Below, one piece after another: positions 44,514-52,814 of a stretch of DNA of 64,000 bases. Position numbers and translations under genes: made by a program. Numbering within the stretch: the stretch's first letter is position 1; each line of letters begins with the position of its first letter. The notes beneath the pieces are model-generated. The model saw only the letters and a list, made by a program, of their open reading frames with translations, ran no database searches and was not told the origin of the DNA. The DNA comes from JBAZWV01 sp041660225 (GTDB lineage Bacteria; Patescibacteriota; Patescibacteriia; 2-12-FULL-60-25), in the NCBI GenBank assembly GCA_041660225.1, contig JBAZWV010000002.1, positions 124,001 through 188,000 on the forward strand, read 5' to 3'.

Positions 44514-44864
44514 CTATTCTTTGGGAAGACCTGCATATTCTACGTGTCGGAAGATCGTTCTCGGGTCTACGCCGAGGTCACGCGCAGTTTGTGTACGGTT
44601 CCCATTATTACGCTCCAATGCTTTCAGAACGGCGTCTCGCGTTGCAGCCTCGAGAATCGCTGCAAGCGTTTGGACGAGCTGCTCTTCCTTAATTTCGCCC
44701 TTGTTCGTGATGGTCGAATGACTCACCAGGGCCTCGTACATGATTTTAGCGAGCTCGTGTGAACGATTCACTTCGCGAACCATCTCCGCAGTGAACCCCG
44801 CACGACTAAGTCGCTTCTTGAACTCAGTGATCTCCGCGTCAGTAGCCGACGAAAAGCTTGCCAC
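44514..44864 (-). CDS. Fis-type helix-turn-helix DNA-binding protein
   Basis: 116 residues from a GTG start at 44864 with AAGGAG nine bases upstream. The C-terminus (AVLKALERNNGNRTQTARDLGVDPRTIFRHVEYAGL, about 79-113) is an HTH_8 Fis-type domain with the A-A-x-x-L-G-V-x-x-x-T-I core. The N-terminal part is helical and probably dimerises. Monocistronic: it has its own consensus promoter and terminator. A global or local regulator; the target is unknown. Fis-domain small proteins outside Proteobacteria are usually of uncharacterised role. Confidence 0.82.
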   Translation of the reverse strand: MASFSSATDAEITEFKKRLSRAGFTAEMVREVNRSHELAKIMYEALVSHSTITNKGEIKEEQLVQTLAAILEAATRDAVLKALERNNGNRTQTARDLGVDPRTIFRHVEYAGLPKE

Positions 44865-44960
44865 GTGATCTGTCTCCTTTTTAGTACCGTTCGGTTAATC
44901 CAGCTCGTGAATATTCTCACTATGATGAACGTACCTTTGATGAAAAACGGCGACTGAACA

Positions 44961-44989
44961 GATTTACCAAAAAATAGGCAACGTGTCAA
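44961..44989 (-). promoter_or_regulatory. Promoter TTGACA-17-TAAATC of the Fis-type gene
   Basis: The -35 is 44984-44989 and the -10 is 44961-44966 on the minus strand. The expected start is near 44954, giving a leader of about 90 bases that carries AAGGAG. Confidence 0.72.
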
Positions 44990-44991
44990 TC

Positions 44992-45813
44992 CTACTTTCC
45001 TCCTTCAAGACGCGGATGTTTCTTCCCTCGATACTTCCAGAAGTAATGGAATGCACTCTTGATGTGTTCCCGAAGCACGCGGTTCGTGAGCAACTGGGTC
45101 ACTCCCTTCACCTCGCTTTCTCGTTGATGATAGTGGACGAATTCTGAAGCGGGAAAATACGTCACACGCCAACCCTTTTCCCAAGCACGTCGACACAGAT
45201 CGACATCCTCAAAATACATAAAAAACGTTTCGTCGAAATGACCGATCGCTTCGAGCGCGGGACGTCTCATCAAAATCGCGGCACCGAAGAGTCCATCCAC
45301 GTCTTGCGTCTGAGACGGGTCGGCGTCCTGCATGAGATAGGCGTCGATCTTTCTGCGGCCCCATCTCGTGCGACCAAGACCCGAACGACGAAGAATCGGA
45401 ATAATCGGGCTGGGAAAACGGTGGAACGAACGCTGGAGCGAACGATCCGGATTCAACAGCTTTGGTCCGATGAGCCCAATATCCGGGTGTGCTTCCGCGA
45501 ACGCGAAAAGTTTTTCCAGCTCGCCCGCAAACACCGTGAGGTCGGGATTCACAAGCATCACATACTCCCCTTTTGCTTGGCGGAACGCGATATTATTGCC
45601 CGCACCAAATCCGATATTGCCCGGGGCGTCGATCATCGTGACCCACGGAAAACGCTCGCGCACCATCGCGCCTGTTCCGTCACCCGCGGCATTGTCGACG
45701 AGAATGTATTCAAACGGAAACGCGAGCTTCGCGTCTTCGAAACCTTTCAATAACTGACGGATAAGTCCGGGCGTGCGGTAACACACCGTGACAAACGTAA
45801 TCTTGGGATTCAT
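44992..45813 (-). CDS. Glycosyltransferase family 2 (rhamnosyltransferase-like)
   Basis: 273 residues from ATG 45813, which overlaps the upstream GT2 stop as ATGA; the longer frame lies inside that gene. ITFVTVCYRTPGLIRQLLKGF, YILVDNAAGDGTG, MLVNPDLTVFAGELEKLFAF (NPD metal site) and MYFEDVDLCRRAWEKGWRV (ED catalytic base) are the landmarks of WsaF/RfbF-like GT2 enzymes. Cytosolic, inverting. Last gene of the block that runs from 48776. Confidence 0.9.
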   Translation of the reverse strand: MNPKITFVTVCYRTPGLIRQLLKGFEDAKLAFPFEYILVDNAAGDGTGAMVRERFPWVTMIDAPGNIGFGAGNNIAFRQAKGEYVMLVNPDLTVFAGELEKLFAFAEAHPDIGLIGPKLLNPDRSLQRSFHRFPSPIIPILRRSGLGRTRWGRRKIDAYLMQDADPSQTQDVDGLFGAAILMRRPALEAIGHFDETFFMYFEDVDLCRRAWEKGWRVTYFPASEFVHYHQRESEVKGVTQLLTNRVLREHIKSAFHYFWKYRGKKHPRLEGGK

Positions 45814-46862
45814 ACAAACCAGCGGCGCGTCTGCGACGGTTGTATCACGGTTCGTTTCGAAAGTTCGTTTCGCTTCTTCCAGATGCCCGGAATCCCGATG
45901 ATCGCTTGCCCCCACGCCTGCCACGTCGATGGGCTGAACAATCCTACGAGCGTCTTCCCGAATTCATACGGCAGAATCCATGGAAGATGCATGATGATAT
46001 TCCAGAAACTGTCATTTTTGATGATCAGCCACACGTGATTGCGCGTCGAGAGACGGTTCGCATACGCAGGTTTCGTGAACCGATGAACGAACGCTTTGAG
46101 CCACAAAAATCCCTGCTCCACGGATTTTGCGCGACGATGGTGCCACGCGATCGCTTCCGGAACATACGCTGCACGATACCCAAGTCGTCGCATGCGCCAC
46201 GCAAGATCGACGTCTTCTTTGTAGGCAAAAAAATCTTCATCGAACACTTCGCCTGCGAGTTTCGACGCGACAAGCGCAGACGCGCGGAACATGGCGCACG
46301 CTCCCGAAAGGCCGAACACATCACCGGCGGCATATTGATTCGTATCTTCTTCTCCTGCTCCCCGATCCGCATGGCGACGCGAACGATACATGACGATACC
46401 GGCAGAATCGATGATCGTCGTCCGGTCGGTTTCGCGTCCGCCGTCGAGATCTCCTGCAACCGTTTTGGCGCGCAATAATTTTGGTCCGCACGCCGCGATT
46501 TCCGGATGCGCATCCATGAATTCCGTGAGCTTTCGAATGGCGTCAGAAGCGAATTCGAGATCGGGATTCGTCACCAATACGTATCGTGATTCAAGTGCAT
46601 CTTCCGACCAACGCGACAACACCATCGCGATCGCCTGGTTGTGGGCACGGGCAAATCCTTGATTACGAAAATTACGAAGTGCGGCGACATCGGGGCGCTG
46701 CTCCTGCAGCCACGCGACCGTTCCATCGGTCGAGGCGTTATCAACCATCGTCACCATGAAGTCGCGCGTGTCCTGTTCATCGAGCGATGAAAGCAGGTTC
46801 GGTAAATACGCCATGGAATTCCATGTGACGATATTCACCGCAACGCGCTTCGCTTCGTCCAT
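45810..46862 (-). CDS. Glycosyltransferase family 2
   Basis: 350 residues from ATG 46862, one base after the preceding stop region. VAVNIVTWNSMAYLPNLLSSL, MVDNASTDGTVAWLQ, LVTNPDLEFASDAIRKLTEF and FFAYKEDVDLAWRMRRLGYRAAYVP give the GT-A fold with NPD and ED motifs. A hydrophobic C-terminal segment (NIIMHLPWILPYEFGKTLVGL) may dock it at the membrane. Paralogous to the next gene; together they probably add two successive residues. Confidence 0.9.
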   Translation of the reverse strand: MDEAKRVAVNIVTWNSMAYLPNLLSSLDEQDTRDFMVTMVDNASTDGTVAWLQEQRPDVAALRNFRNQGFARAHNQAIAMVLSRWSEDALESRYVLVTNPDLEFASDAIRKLTEFMDAHPEIAACGPKLLRAKTVAGDLDGGRETDRTTIIDSAGIVMYRSRRHADRGAGEEDTNQYAAGDVFGLSGACAMFRASALVASKLAGEVFDEDFFAYKEDVDLAWRMRRLGYRAAYVPEAIAWHHRRAKSVEQGFLWLKAFVHRFTKPAYANRLSTRNHVWLIIKNDSFWNIIMHLPWILPYEFGKTLVGLFSPSTWQAWGQAIIGIPGIWKKRNELSKRTVIQPSQTRRWFV

Positions 46863-46863
46863 A

Positions 46864-48378
46864 TCAAGAAGAAATTTTTCGCTTGGGCGACACGTTGAAC
46901 CCAAGATTCTTACCGAGCATCATCCGTGTCTGCGCGTCGATCGCCGGAAAGGCACCGAAGAGCACGAACGTCACGGGCAAGAGCAGCCACTGCAAAATAC
47001 CGACGACGAGCGCTTGATGTCGCGGCACGTGTGCCGGTCGCGGTGGCAACAGCGTGAGAGCGAGCGCGGCAGATAAAAAGACGCCGACCATTGCGAACCG
47101 CATGATCCATTGGAGCGTGAACGGCGTATTTTGGAAAACGGCGAATTCGCGGAACTGTTCGGGCGCGACCCAGAACGGCAACCGCCCCATCAAGAAAATC
47201 AACATCGGTGCCGTGGCCCATGTGTACATTCCTTCAATCTGTTTCCAGAGGAATGTGAACTTTGTCCAATGCGACATCTGCTTGTCGCGCCAGAACATGA
47301 CGGCCATAAACGGAAAATTCTCGACACCCCACGCCCAACGACGGAGCTGTTTGTAGAGCGCGAGAACAGCATGCCAATAATCGCCGGTCATCACCGTGTC
47401 CATGGATACGGGAATATACATCGGCGTAACACGATAATCGCCGTGATAGCGGAGAAGACCCTGAAGGAAAATGCGCGAATCTTCGCTCACAATATCTTTC
47501 TGCCAGAAGCCCACGTCAACAAGCATGCGCAAGCTCATCGAGTGCGACGAAAACGTCATTGCTCCTTCGGGTCGTGACAGCTCTGTGAGCAACCAGAATG
47601 TCGTTCCGAACATTGCCACACGAACAACCGCCGGAGACTCCCATAGATTGTTGTTGTAGAGCGCGACGGGTTGATACGAGCTGCGCGTCGGATGCGGGAC
47701 GGTAAGATACAGATGCGTGAGACGTGAAAAGTATTGTGGATGAACTGTCGTATCCACATCGAAAGACGACACGATCACATCGTCATACGAGAGCTTCATC
47801 TCATCGATACGCGGAAGCATGTTCTGTCCGGACCAATTCAAATTGGACCCCTTGCCCGGAATCTCCTCTGGAAGATCTTTCGGATGGAGCGTTGTGAAGA
47901 AGTTCAAAAAACGATTCGAAAATTCAGCCTGTAACGTCGCCGCCTGCACCGTAAACCGTTCCGCATCACGCTCTTCGCCCGCGAGCACGATGATCATACG
48001 CTCTGCCGGATATGCGGACGATGCGAGTGATTCAAGCGTTCCGCGAATGACGGCAATATCTTCTTTGTAGGTCGGCAGAAAAATCACATGCCGAATGCGG
48101 TCATACCCTTCGCAGGCTTCTGCGCGCGGCTGCCAGTTGATTCGTGTTTCACGACGAAAACGCCACCATGAGAGGATCAGGAACGGGGCGAAATATCCGA
48201 CGCGGAATAGCCAATACAAATCGAACACGATCACGAAGTACACGACCCAAAGCGGACGGATAAACGAAAGAGCGATCGTGGCGATCAATGTGACCCACAC
48301 GAGCGCACCGGGAAATATTTCAAGCAGACGCCATTTCCATCGCGTCACCTGAGGCTGCGTTGCGGGTTGAGAAATCAT
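46864..48378 (-). CDS. Membrane glycosyltransferase family 2 (cellulose-synthase/hyaluronan-synthase-like group)
   Basis: 504 residues. Two N-terminal membrane segments (about 20-75) precede a GT-A domain with VIFLPTYKEDIAVIRGTLESL, VIVSSFDVDTTVHPQYFSRL (DVD metal site) and a QLRRWAWGVENFP motif that corresponds to QxxRW of processive GT2 enzymes. Four C-terminal membrane segments follow. Such enzymes can synthesise and export a polymer or glycosylate a lipid. It overlaps the short tsaB gene as ATGA (48375-48378). Confidence 0.88.
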   Translation of the reverse strand: MISQPATQPQVTRWKWRLLEIFPGALVWVTLIATIALSFIRPLWVVYFVIVFDLYWLFRVGYFAPFLILSWWRFRRETRINWQPRAEACEGYDRIRHVIFLPTYKEDIAVIRGTLESLASSAYPAERMIIVLAGEERDAERFTVQAATLQAEFSNRFLNFFTTLHPKDLPEEIPGKGSNLNWSGQNMLPRIDEMKLSYDDVIVSSFDVDTTVHPQYFSRLTHLYLTVPHPTRSSYQPVALYNNNLWESPAVVRVAMFGTTFWLLTELSRPEGAMTFSSHSMSLRMLVDVGFWQKDIVSEDSRIFLQGLLRYHGDYRVTPMYIPVSMDTVMTGDYWHAVLALYKQLRRWAWGVENFPFMAVMFWRDKQMSHWTKFTFLWKQIEGMYTWATAPMLIFLMGRLPFWVAPEQFREFAVFQNTPFTLQWIMRFAMVGVFLSAALALTLLPPRPAHVPRHQALVVGILQWLLLPVTFVLFGAFPAIDAQTRMMLGKNLGFNVSPKRKISS

Positions 48379-48776
48379 GCGCGTGACATCGTGATATTCG
48401 GCTCGGCGTCATAGACCGGCGCGACAAACGACTGAGGAGAAACATCTTGTCGCGAAAGCCGATCGGACAGGTTCGTCAGATCATCCGCCTCGCGAACAGA
48501 AACGCCGACAAGCGGAACCCGCAAGAGACGTGCAAGCATGTTCGCGATGAGGACGCCTGCTCGAACGGAAGAAAACGATCCAGGACCCGAAACGACACAG
48601 ACGCCGCGAACGTTTTTCAAACGTGACGAACCGATCTTCGCGATGGCAGGAAGCAAGGCGCCCGAACGACCTACAATCCCCTTCACCTGAATCGTGAGCC
48701 CATCGAGAATGCCAACGCGACCGGCTCCGGCGACGGAGGTATCAATGAAGAGCCAAGGGTGCGGACGAAGATTCAT
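48375..48776 (-). CDS. tsaB: TsaB-like protein, short form (tRNA t6A biosynthesis)
   Basis: 133 residues from ATG 48776. WLFIDTSVAGAGRVGILDG opens the ASKHA fold and VRGVCVVSGPGSFSSVRAGVLIANMLARLL is the region conserved in TsaB (about residues 57-87). Usual TsaB proteins are about 210-230 residues, so the C-terminal half is missing or very reduced. TsaB is the scaffold partner of TsaD in forming threonylcarbamoyl-adenosine on tRNA. Neither tsaD, tsaE nor tsaC is adjacent. It is coupled to a GT2 operon, which is an unusual neighbourhood. Confidence 0.78.
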   Translation of the reverse strand: MNLRPHPWLFIDTSVAGAGRVGILDGLTIQVKGIVGRSGALLPAIAKIGSSRLKNVRGVCVVSGPGSFSSVRAGVLIANMLARLLRVPLVGVSVREADDLTNLSDRLSRQDVSPQSFVAPVYDAEPNITMSRA

Positions 48777-48806
48777 ATTACTGTTCAATGAAAGAACACG
48801 CGTTCG

Positions 48807-49412
48807 TTATGCCGGAAGTCCGTCGGGTCGTTCGAGATTGTTCACCATGACGTTCTTCGGGGATTCGAGAATGGAGTACAAAAAGCGATCCGTGATTTCT
48901 TTGCGGTATTTGAAATCTTGCGGCGTCATGCAGGTGAAGTTGATTTCGAAACCCAACTCCTTCTCAAGCTTTGTGATCAGCTTGCGCATTGCCGCGTCAT
49001 CGACGGTTCCGACCAAAAAGAGATCGACCGGCGCACCCACGCGACCGATGAACGTTCCCATGAGTGCGAAGTATTGAATCTCACCCAAGGCCGATATTTC
49101 GCGGTCCAACCGGCGCTCCATGAGCACGTGCGCTTTTGTCACGAGCGTGCGGATTTCGGTCATGAGCGGAAACAGATCGTTCATCTTGTAATATTTGCGC
49201 TTGAGTCCAGGACGCTTTGCGCCCTCATCCGTAACTTCAATCTCGTTCACGATTCCAAGTTCGACAAGATTCTCAAGTTCGCGACGAACGGCGTTAATCT
49301 GGGTGTCGATGAGACGGGTAAGTTCACGAACAAAAAACGCCTGCTCGGGATGATGCAAAAACAGGGTCAATAGCTTGGCACGGGTTTTTGACCCAAAAAG
49401 GTGTTCAAGCAT
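48807..49412 (-). CDS. Winged-helix regulator with nucleotidyltransferase-like C-terminal domain
   Basis: 201 residues from ATG 49412, preceded by AGGAG at good spacing. Residues about 1-75 form a winged helix (LFGSKTRAKLLTLFLHHPEQAFFVREL, IDTQINAVRRELENLVELGIV). The C-terminal part has ALGEIQYFALMGTFIGRVGAPVDLFLVGTVDD, reminiscent of the MNT-type nucleotidyltransferase fold without its complete GS-x10-DxD motif. Known in Patescibacteria as transcriptional regulators of unclear ligand. Divergent from the PP2C-like gene across a 21-base palindrome, probably its operator. Confidence 0.78.
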   Translation of the reverse strand: MLEHLFGSKTRAKLLTLFLHHPEQAFFVRELTRLIDTQINAVRRELENLVELGIVNEIEVTDEGAKRPGLKRKYYKMNDLFPLMTEIRTLVTKAHVLMERRLDREISALGEIQYFALMGTFIGRVGAPVDLFLVGTVDDAAMRKLITKLEKELGFEINFTCMTPQDFKYRKEITDRFLYSILESPKNVMVNNLERPDGLPA

Positions 49413-49439
49413 ACAACTGCTCCTATCCTGCCTCGAACA

Positions 49440-49460
49440 CACCCCCTTGACAAGGGGGTG
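49440..49460. promoter_or_regulatory. 21-bp palindrome, candidate operator between divergent genes
   Basis: CACCCCCTTG-A-CAAGGGGGTG, a perfect ten-base inverted repeat around one base. It contains a TTGACA on the plus strand but no -10 at standard spacing. A second short palindrome, CCCGTACGGG, follows at 49467-49476. Its symmetry fits binding by a dimeric winged-helix protein. Confidence 0.6.
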
Positions 49461-49498
49461 CCAACTCCCGTACGGGCGTCTAGGATATGGAGGAATAC

Positions 49499-51583
49499 AT
49501 GACCGAACAGCAGTTCCGCATCGCGGAAATCGAGGTTTCAAAAAGCCCCACGGATGAGAAAATCCTGGGCATCTTTCGGTTCGAAGGCGGGAACCAGACG
49601 AAAAAAGGGACAAGCCTCGTTATCATCGCAGAAGTCGCCTCGACGCTGTACGTCTACGAACGATTGCTCGATATCATCAGCGCAACCGCCGAGCAGGCCA
49701 AGCATATGGTCGCAGGCGTCGAGCAGGATCCGGTTGCGCGGTTCGAAAAATTGATTCAACGCTTGAATGATTCTGTTGCGACCTTCCTCGAAGGCGAGCC
49801 GACACCGCTCGCATGGAACCGCGTGAATCTATTCGTTCTGGAGCTGTCACAGGATCATGTGTGCCTCACCGGAACGGGACGGCTCATGAACGTCTTCCTC
49901 CAAAAACAACCGGATGGAAGTTTCCGCACGTTCGATCTCTTCGGCTCGCTCGAACAGCCGGCAGACGTTGATCCCAAAAAACCGTTTGCATCCATCATCT
50001 GCGGTGATATGAAACCAGGCGATGTTCTCATTGCCGGCACCACCAACCTGGAACGTCTCCGCAACGAGCTCCGCATCAAAGAACGTCTCACGACGCTTCC
50101 GCCCGTATCGGCAGCGCTCGAAATCAAACAGGATCTGGAACGCCGCGGTATTCCGGATGACTTCTTGGGCGTTGTCATCGCCTCGGTCTCGCTCGAAATG
50201 CCTTCGAGCATTGCTGCCAAGGTTGCGGCCATGGAAAAGGATAAGAGCACGGCCTCCATCAATAAGCTCCGCGAAACAGAAAAGGACGCGGACAATCACC
50301 TCTCTCCCACGATCGCGCCGTCGAAGCCGGGTGCGACACAAATGACCATCGCGAAACGAGCGATGGGGGGCGTCCTTGGGCTCATCCACATGGCACGCGC
50401 GAAGATCATGAACGGCGATCGCACCAAAGACATCGCCGCGATGGCGAGCCTCCGCGGCATGAACGCGGGTCACGGATCACGCTTCACCAAAAAACATAAG
50501 ACGATCGCGATCGCTGCGGGGGTCATCGTGCTCGTAGGCATCATCGGAATATCGGTATGGAAGCGCAGCCAGCGCCTTGCCGTTGAAGCCGCCGCATGGC
50601 AATCAACGTTCGACGATGCCTCAGACAACCGAAATCGCGCCGAGTCGGACCTGGTCTATGCGAACGATGCTCGCGCCCGCAAAGAAATTGAAACGGCGGA
50701 ACAACTGCTCGCAAGCCTGAATCTATCTGACGCGAAGAACAAGGAGAAAGTTGAAGCGCTGCGTGGCCAACTCGACCAGTTGAAGGAACGCCTGCGAAAA
50801 GTAACCGTCGTTGAACCGGTCGAGCTCGCAGCGCTCACCGGCGTCCCAGACGGCTCTCTCGCCGCTCCGGTTCTCGCAAAAGGCAATGCGTATGTCGTCG
50901 ATAATTCCGCGCACAAAATCCTGAAGATCGACGTCGCAGACAAAACGAAAAAAGAAATCTCGCTCCCTGCAGGAACCGAACCGATTGTTGCTGGCTCGCT
51001 CGGCACACAGTCCGTCGTCTTTACGACGGCAAAAGGGAAATTCTACTCCATCAACATTCAGACGGATGAAGTTTCACAAATTGGCTCACAACCAAAAGCC
51101 TCAAGCACCACGGACATTGTCCTCTACGGCGGTCGGGCGTATTCCTTGGACGGTCCGAACGGCCAAATTTGGCGCGGACAATCCGGAACGAACGGATTTG
51201 GCGCTGAAACCGCGTACATCAAAGCATCCAACATTCCTCTTCAAAATTCCGTCGCTCTCGCAATCGACAGCAACGTTTACATCCTGAAAGCAGACGGAAC
51301 ACTCGCCCGCTTCCTCTCCGGCGGCCAAGAAGGTTTCAGTCTCACCCAGGTCGATCCTCCGCTCCGCGCTGCATCTGGCATCTGGACAACCGCTGACGCC
51401 CAACGCATCGCGATCACCGACCCTGCCGGCAAACGCGTCCTCGTCTTCAACAAAGACGGCACACTCAAAGCACAACTGACGTCCCCCTCTTTCTCCTCCC
51501 CCCGCGACGTGGACGGAGACGATGCCAACAAGAGATTGATCGTCATCGACGGCACTCGCCTCCTCCTCATTCCCCTCCCGTAA
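49499..51583 (+). CDS. PP2C-like domain, single TM, coiled coil and beta-propeller protein
   Basis: 694 residues from ATG 49499, with GGAGGA five bases upstream. Residues about 1-240 resemble a PP2C-type phosphatase fold (NRVNLFVLELSQDHVCLTGTGRLMNVFLQ, GDMKPGDVLIAGTTNLERL) but the metal-binding Asp residues of active PP2C are not evident, so it may be a pseudo-phosphatase. A Lys-rich linker leads to one membrane helix at about 335-353, a coiled coil at 360-435, and a C-terminal region of six or so blades (about 440-694; NSAHKILKIDVADKTKK, PAGKRVLVFNKDGTL) like an NHL or YVTN propeller. A cytosol-to-surface signalling or sensing role is inferred. Confidence 0.75.
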   Translation: MTEQQFRIAEIEVSKSPTDEKILGIFRFEGGNQTKKGTSLVIIAEVASTLYVYERLLDIISATAEQAKHMVAGVEQDPVARFEKLIQRLNDSVATFLEGEPTPLAWNRVNLFVLELSQDHVCLTGTGRLMNVFLQKQPDGSFRTFDLFGSLEQPADVDPKKPFASIICGDMKPGDVLIAGTTNLERLRNELRIKERLTTLPPVSAALEIKQDLERRGIPDDFLGVVIASVSLEMPSSIAAKVAAMEKDKSTASINKLRETEKDADNHLSPTIAPSKPGATQMTIAKRAMGGVLGLIHMARAKIMNGDRTKDIAAMASLRGMNAGHGSRFTKKHKTIAIAAGVIVLVGIIGISVWKRSQRLAVEAAAWQSTFDDASDNRNRAESDLVYANDARARKEIETAEQLLASLNLSDAKNKEKVEALRGQLDQLKERLRKVTVVEPVELAALTGVPDGSLAAPVLAKGNAYVVDNSAHKILKIDVADKTKKEISLPAGTEPIVAGSLGTQSVVFTTAKGKFYSINIQTDEVSQIGSQPKASSTTDIVLYGGRAYSLDGPNGQIWRGQSGTNGFGAETAYIKASNIPLQNSVALAIDSNVYILKADGTLARFLSGGQEGFSLTQVDPPLRAASGIWTTADAQRIAITDPAGKRVLVFNKDGTLKAQLTSPSFSSPRDVDGDDANKRLIVIDGTRLLLIPLP

Positions 51584-51598
51584 AAAAATAAAAGGAAA

Positions 51599-51670
51599 AC
51601 GGGTGACTCGGTGAGTACTTTTTCCTCCGCGTCCAGCGGAGAAAAAAGTGCGAACCGAGGCAGGACCCGT
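51599..51670. repeat. Large imperfect inverted repeat downstream of the PP2C-like gene
   Basis: ACGGGT at 51599 pairs with ACCCGT ending 51670; inside, CTCGGT faces ACCGAG, and AGTACTTTTTCCTCCGC faces GCGGAGAAAAAAGTGC around GTCCA. On the plus strand it begins 16 bases after the stop at 51583. Similar architecture to the element at 20382. Confidence 0.65.
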
Positions 51671-51698
51671 TTCACCTCTTCACCTCTTTCTGTATATA

Positions 51699-51728
51699 AA
51701 AAACGAGCCCCTTGCGAGGCTCGTTTTT
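51699..51728. terminator. Bidirectional terminator between the PP2C-like gene and rplL
   Basis: AAAAACGAGCC (51699-51709), loop CCTTGCGA, GGCTCGTTTTT (51718-51728). It lies six bases from the rplL stop on the minus strand and ends both convergent transcripts. Confidence 0.92.
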
Positions 51729-51733
51729 CGATC

Positions 51734-52132
51734 TTATTTGAGAGTGGCTTTGCCGCCAGCCTCTTCGATCTTCTTCTTGATTTCTTCGGCTTCGGCCTTC
51801 GGAGCGTTCTCCTTGACCATCTTCGGGGCGCCGTCGACGAGTGCTTTGGCATCTCCGAGCGAGAGGCCGGTCACTTCACGGACCACCTTGATAACGCCGA
51901 TCTTGTTCGAACCGGTTTCGCTCAGTTCAACGTTGAACGTCGACTTTTCTTCGGCAGCGGCAGCGCCACCACCGGCAGCCATGGCCATGACCGGCGCAGC
52001 GGCCGACACGCCAAACTTGTCTTCGAGAACCTTCACGAGTTCCGCGAGGTCCAAGACGGACATTTTTTCGATCGAGGCGACGAGGTCCTGGAACTTCGCC
52101 GGCACTTCGACCACTTTCGTTTCTTCAGACAT
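51734..52132 (-). CDS. rplL: 50S ribosomal protein L7/L12
   Basis: 132 residues. N-terminal dimerisation helices (VVEVPAKFQDLVASIEKMSVLDLAELVKVLEDKFGV), an Ala/Gly-rich hinge (AAPVMAMAAGGGAAAAEE) and the C-terminal factor-binding domain (KIGVIKVVREVTGLSLGDAKALVDGAPK) are intact. L7/L12 dimers bind L10 and recruit translation GTPases. It follows rplJ by 17 bases and ends at a terminator; rpoB, often the next gene in bacteria, is not downstream. Confidence 0.97.
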   Translation of the reverse strand: MSEETKVVEVPAKFQDLVASIEKMSVLDLAELVKVLEDKFGVSAAAPVMAMAAGGGAAAAEEKSTFNVELSETGSNKIGVIKVVREVTGLSLGDAKALVDGAPKMVKENAPKAEAEEIKKKIEEAGGKATLK

Positions 52133-52149
52133 AGATATGTGAATGATGA

Positions 52150-52800
52150 TTATGCAGCGGGAGTTTCTTCGGCCGGCGGAGCGACAGGCGCTTCGGCGGC
52201 AGGTGTTTCAACGGGAGCTTCGGCCGGAGCGGCTTCAGCGGCAGGGGCTTCGGCAGGCTTCGCTTCTTCGACCACGGGAGCCGGAGCGGCTTCCACGACC
52301 GGAGCAGGAGCTTCCTTCTCCATGGATTCTTTGACGGCGTTCAACACGCGCACAAAGGCGGAGACAGGAGCGTAGATCGTACCGACGACCTGACCAAGCA
52401 ATTGGAGCTTGGACGGAAGCTTGGAGAGAGCAACGACTTTCTCCTGGGCAACGACCGAACCTTCGAAGATACCGCCGACGAGTTTGAGCGTTGTCGTTTT
52501 CGACATGTCGCCCAACACTTTGGCGGGAGCGATCTCGTCTTCAAGTCCGAAGGCGACACCGAGCATGCCCGGGAAAGACTTCGCATTGAGATCGAAACCG
52601 GCATCCTTGGCCGCACGAGTGATCAAAGACTTTTTCGCCACCACGTAGTCGACGTTCGAAGCACGCATGTTTTTGCGCAGCTCGTCCGCCTTGGCCACGG
52701 TGAGGCCCTGGAAATCCGCGAACACCGCAGACTTCGCATCCTTGAACTCCCGCGTCAGCTTACCGATGATATCGGCTTTCTGTTGACGGGTTTTTGGCAT
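52150..52800 (-). CDS. rplJ: 50S ribosomal protein L10 with Ala/Pro/Glu-rich C-terminal extension
   Basis: 216 residues. The conserved part (1 to about 160) has MPKTRQQKADIIGKLTREF, SAVFADFQGLTVAKADELRK and YVVAKKSLITRAAKDAG, followed by the helix that carries L7/L12 dimers. After about residue 165 comes a low-complexity tail of Ala, Pro and Glu (EAPAPVVEAAPAPVVEE and so on), absent from most L10 proteins. It is the first gene of a two-gene operon under a leader with the L10-binding fold. Confidence 0.95.
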   Translation of the reverse strand: MPKTRQQKADIIGKLTREFKDAKSAVFADFQGLTVAKADELRKNMRASNVDYVVAKKSLITRAAKDAGFDLNAKSFPGMLGVAFGLEDEIAPAKVLGDMSKTTTLKLVGGIFEGSVVAQEKVVALSKLPSKLQLLGQVVGTIYAPVSAFVRVLNAVKESMEKEAPAPVVEAAPAPVVEEAKPAEAPAAEAAPAEAPVETPAAEAPVAPPAEETPAA

Positions 52801-52814
52801 AGTTCACGATATGA

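Noticed and set aside
45814..45924. Possible 37-codon N-terminal extension of the GT2 gene
   Set aside because: Lies inside the upstream GT2 gene; the ATGA overlap at 45810 and the family N-terminus at MNPKITFVTV place the start at 45813.
49413..49613. Extension of the winged-helix regulator into the divergent gene
   Set aside because: It crosses the palindrome and the PP2C-like gene start; a good Shine-Dalgarno sequence precedes ATG 49412.
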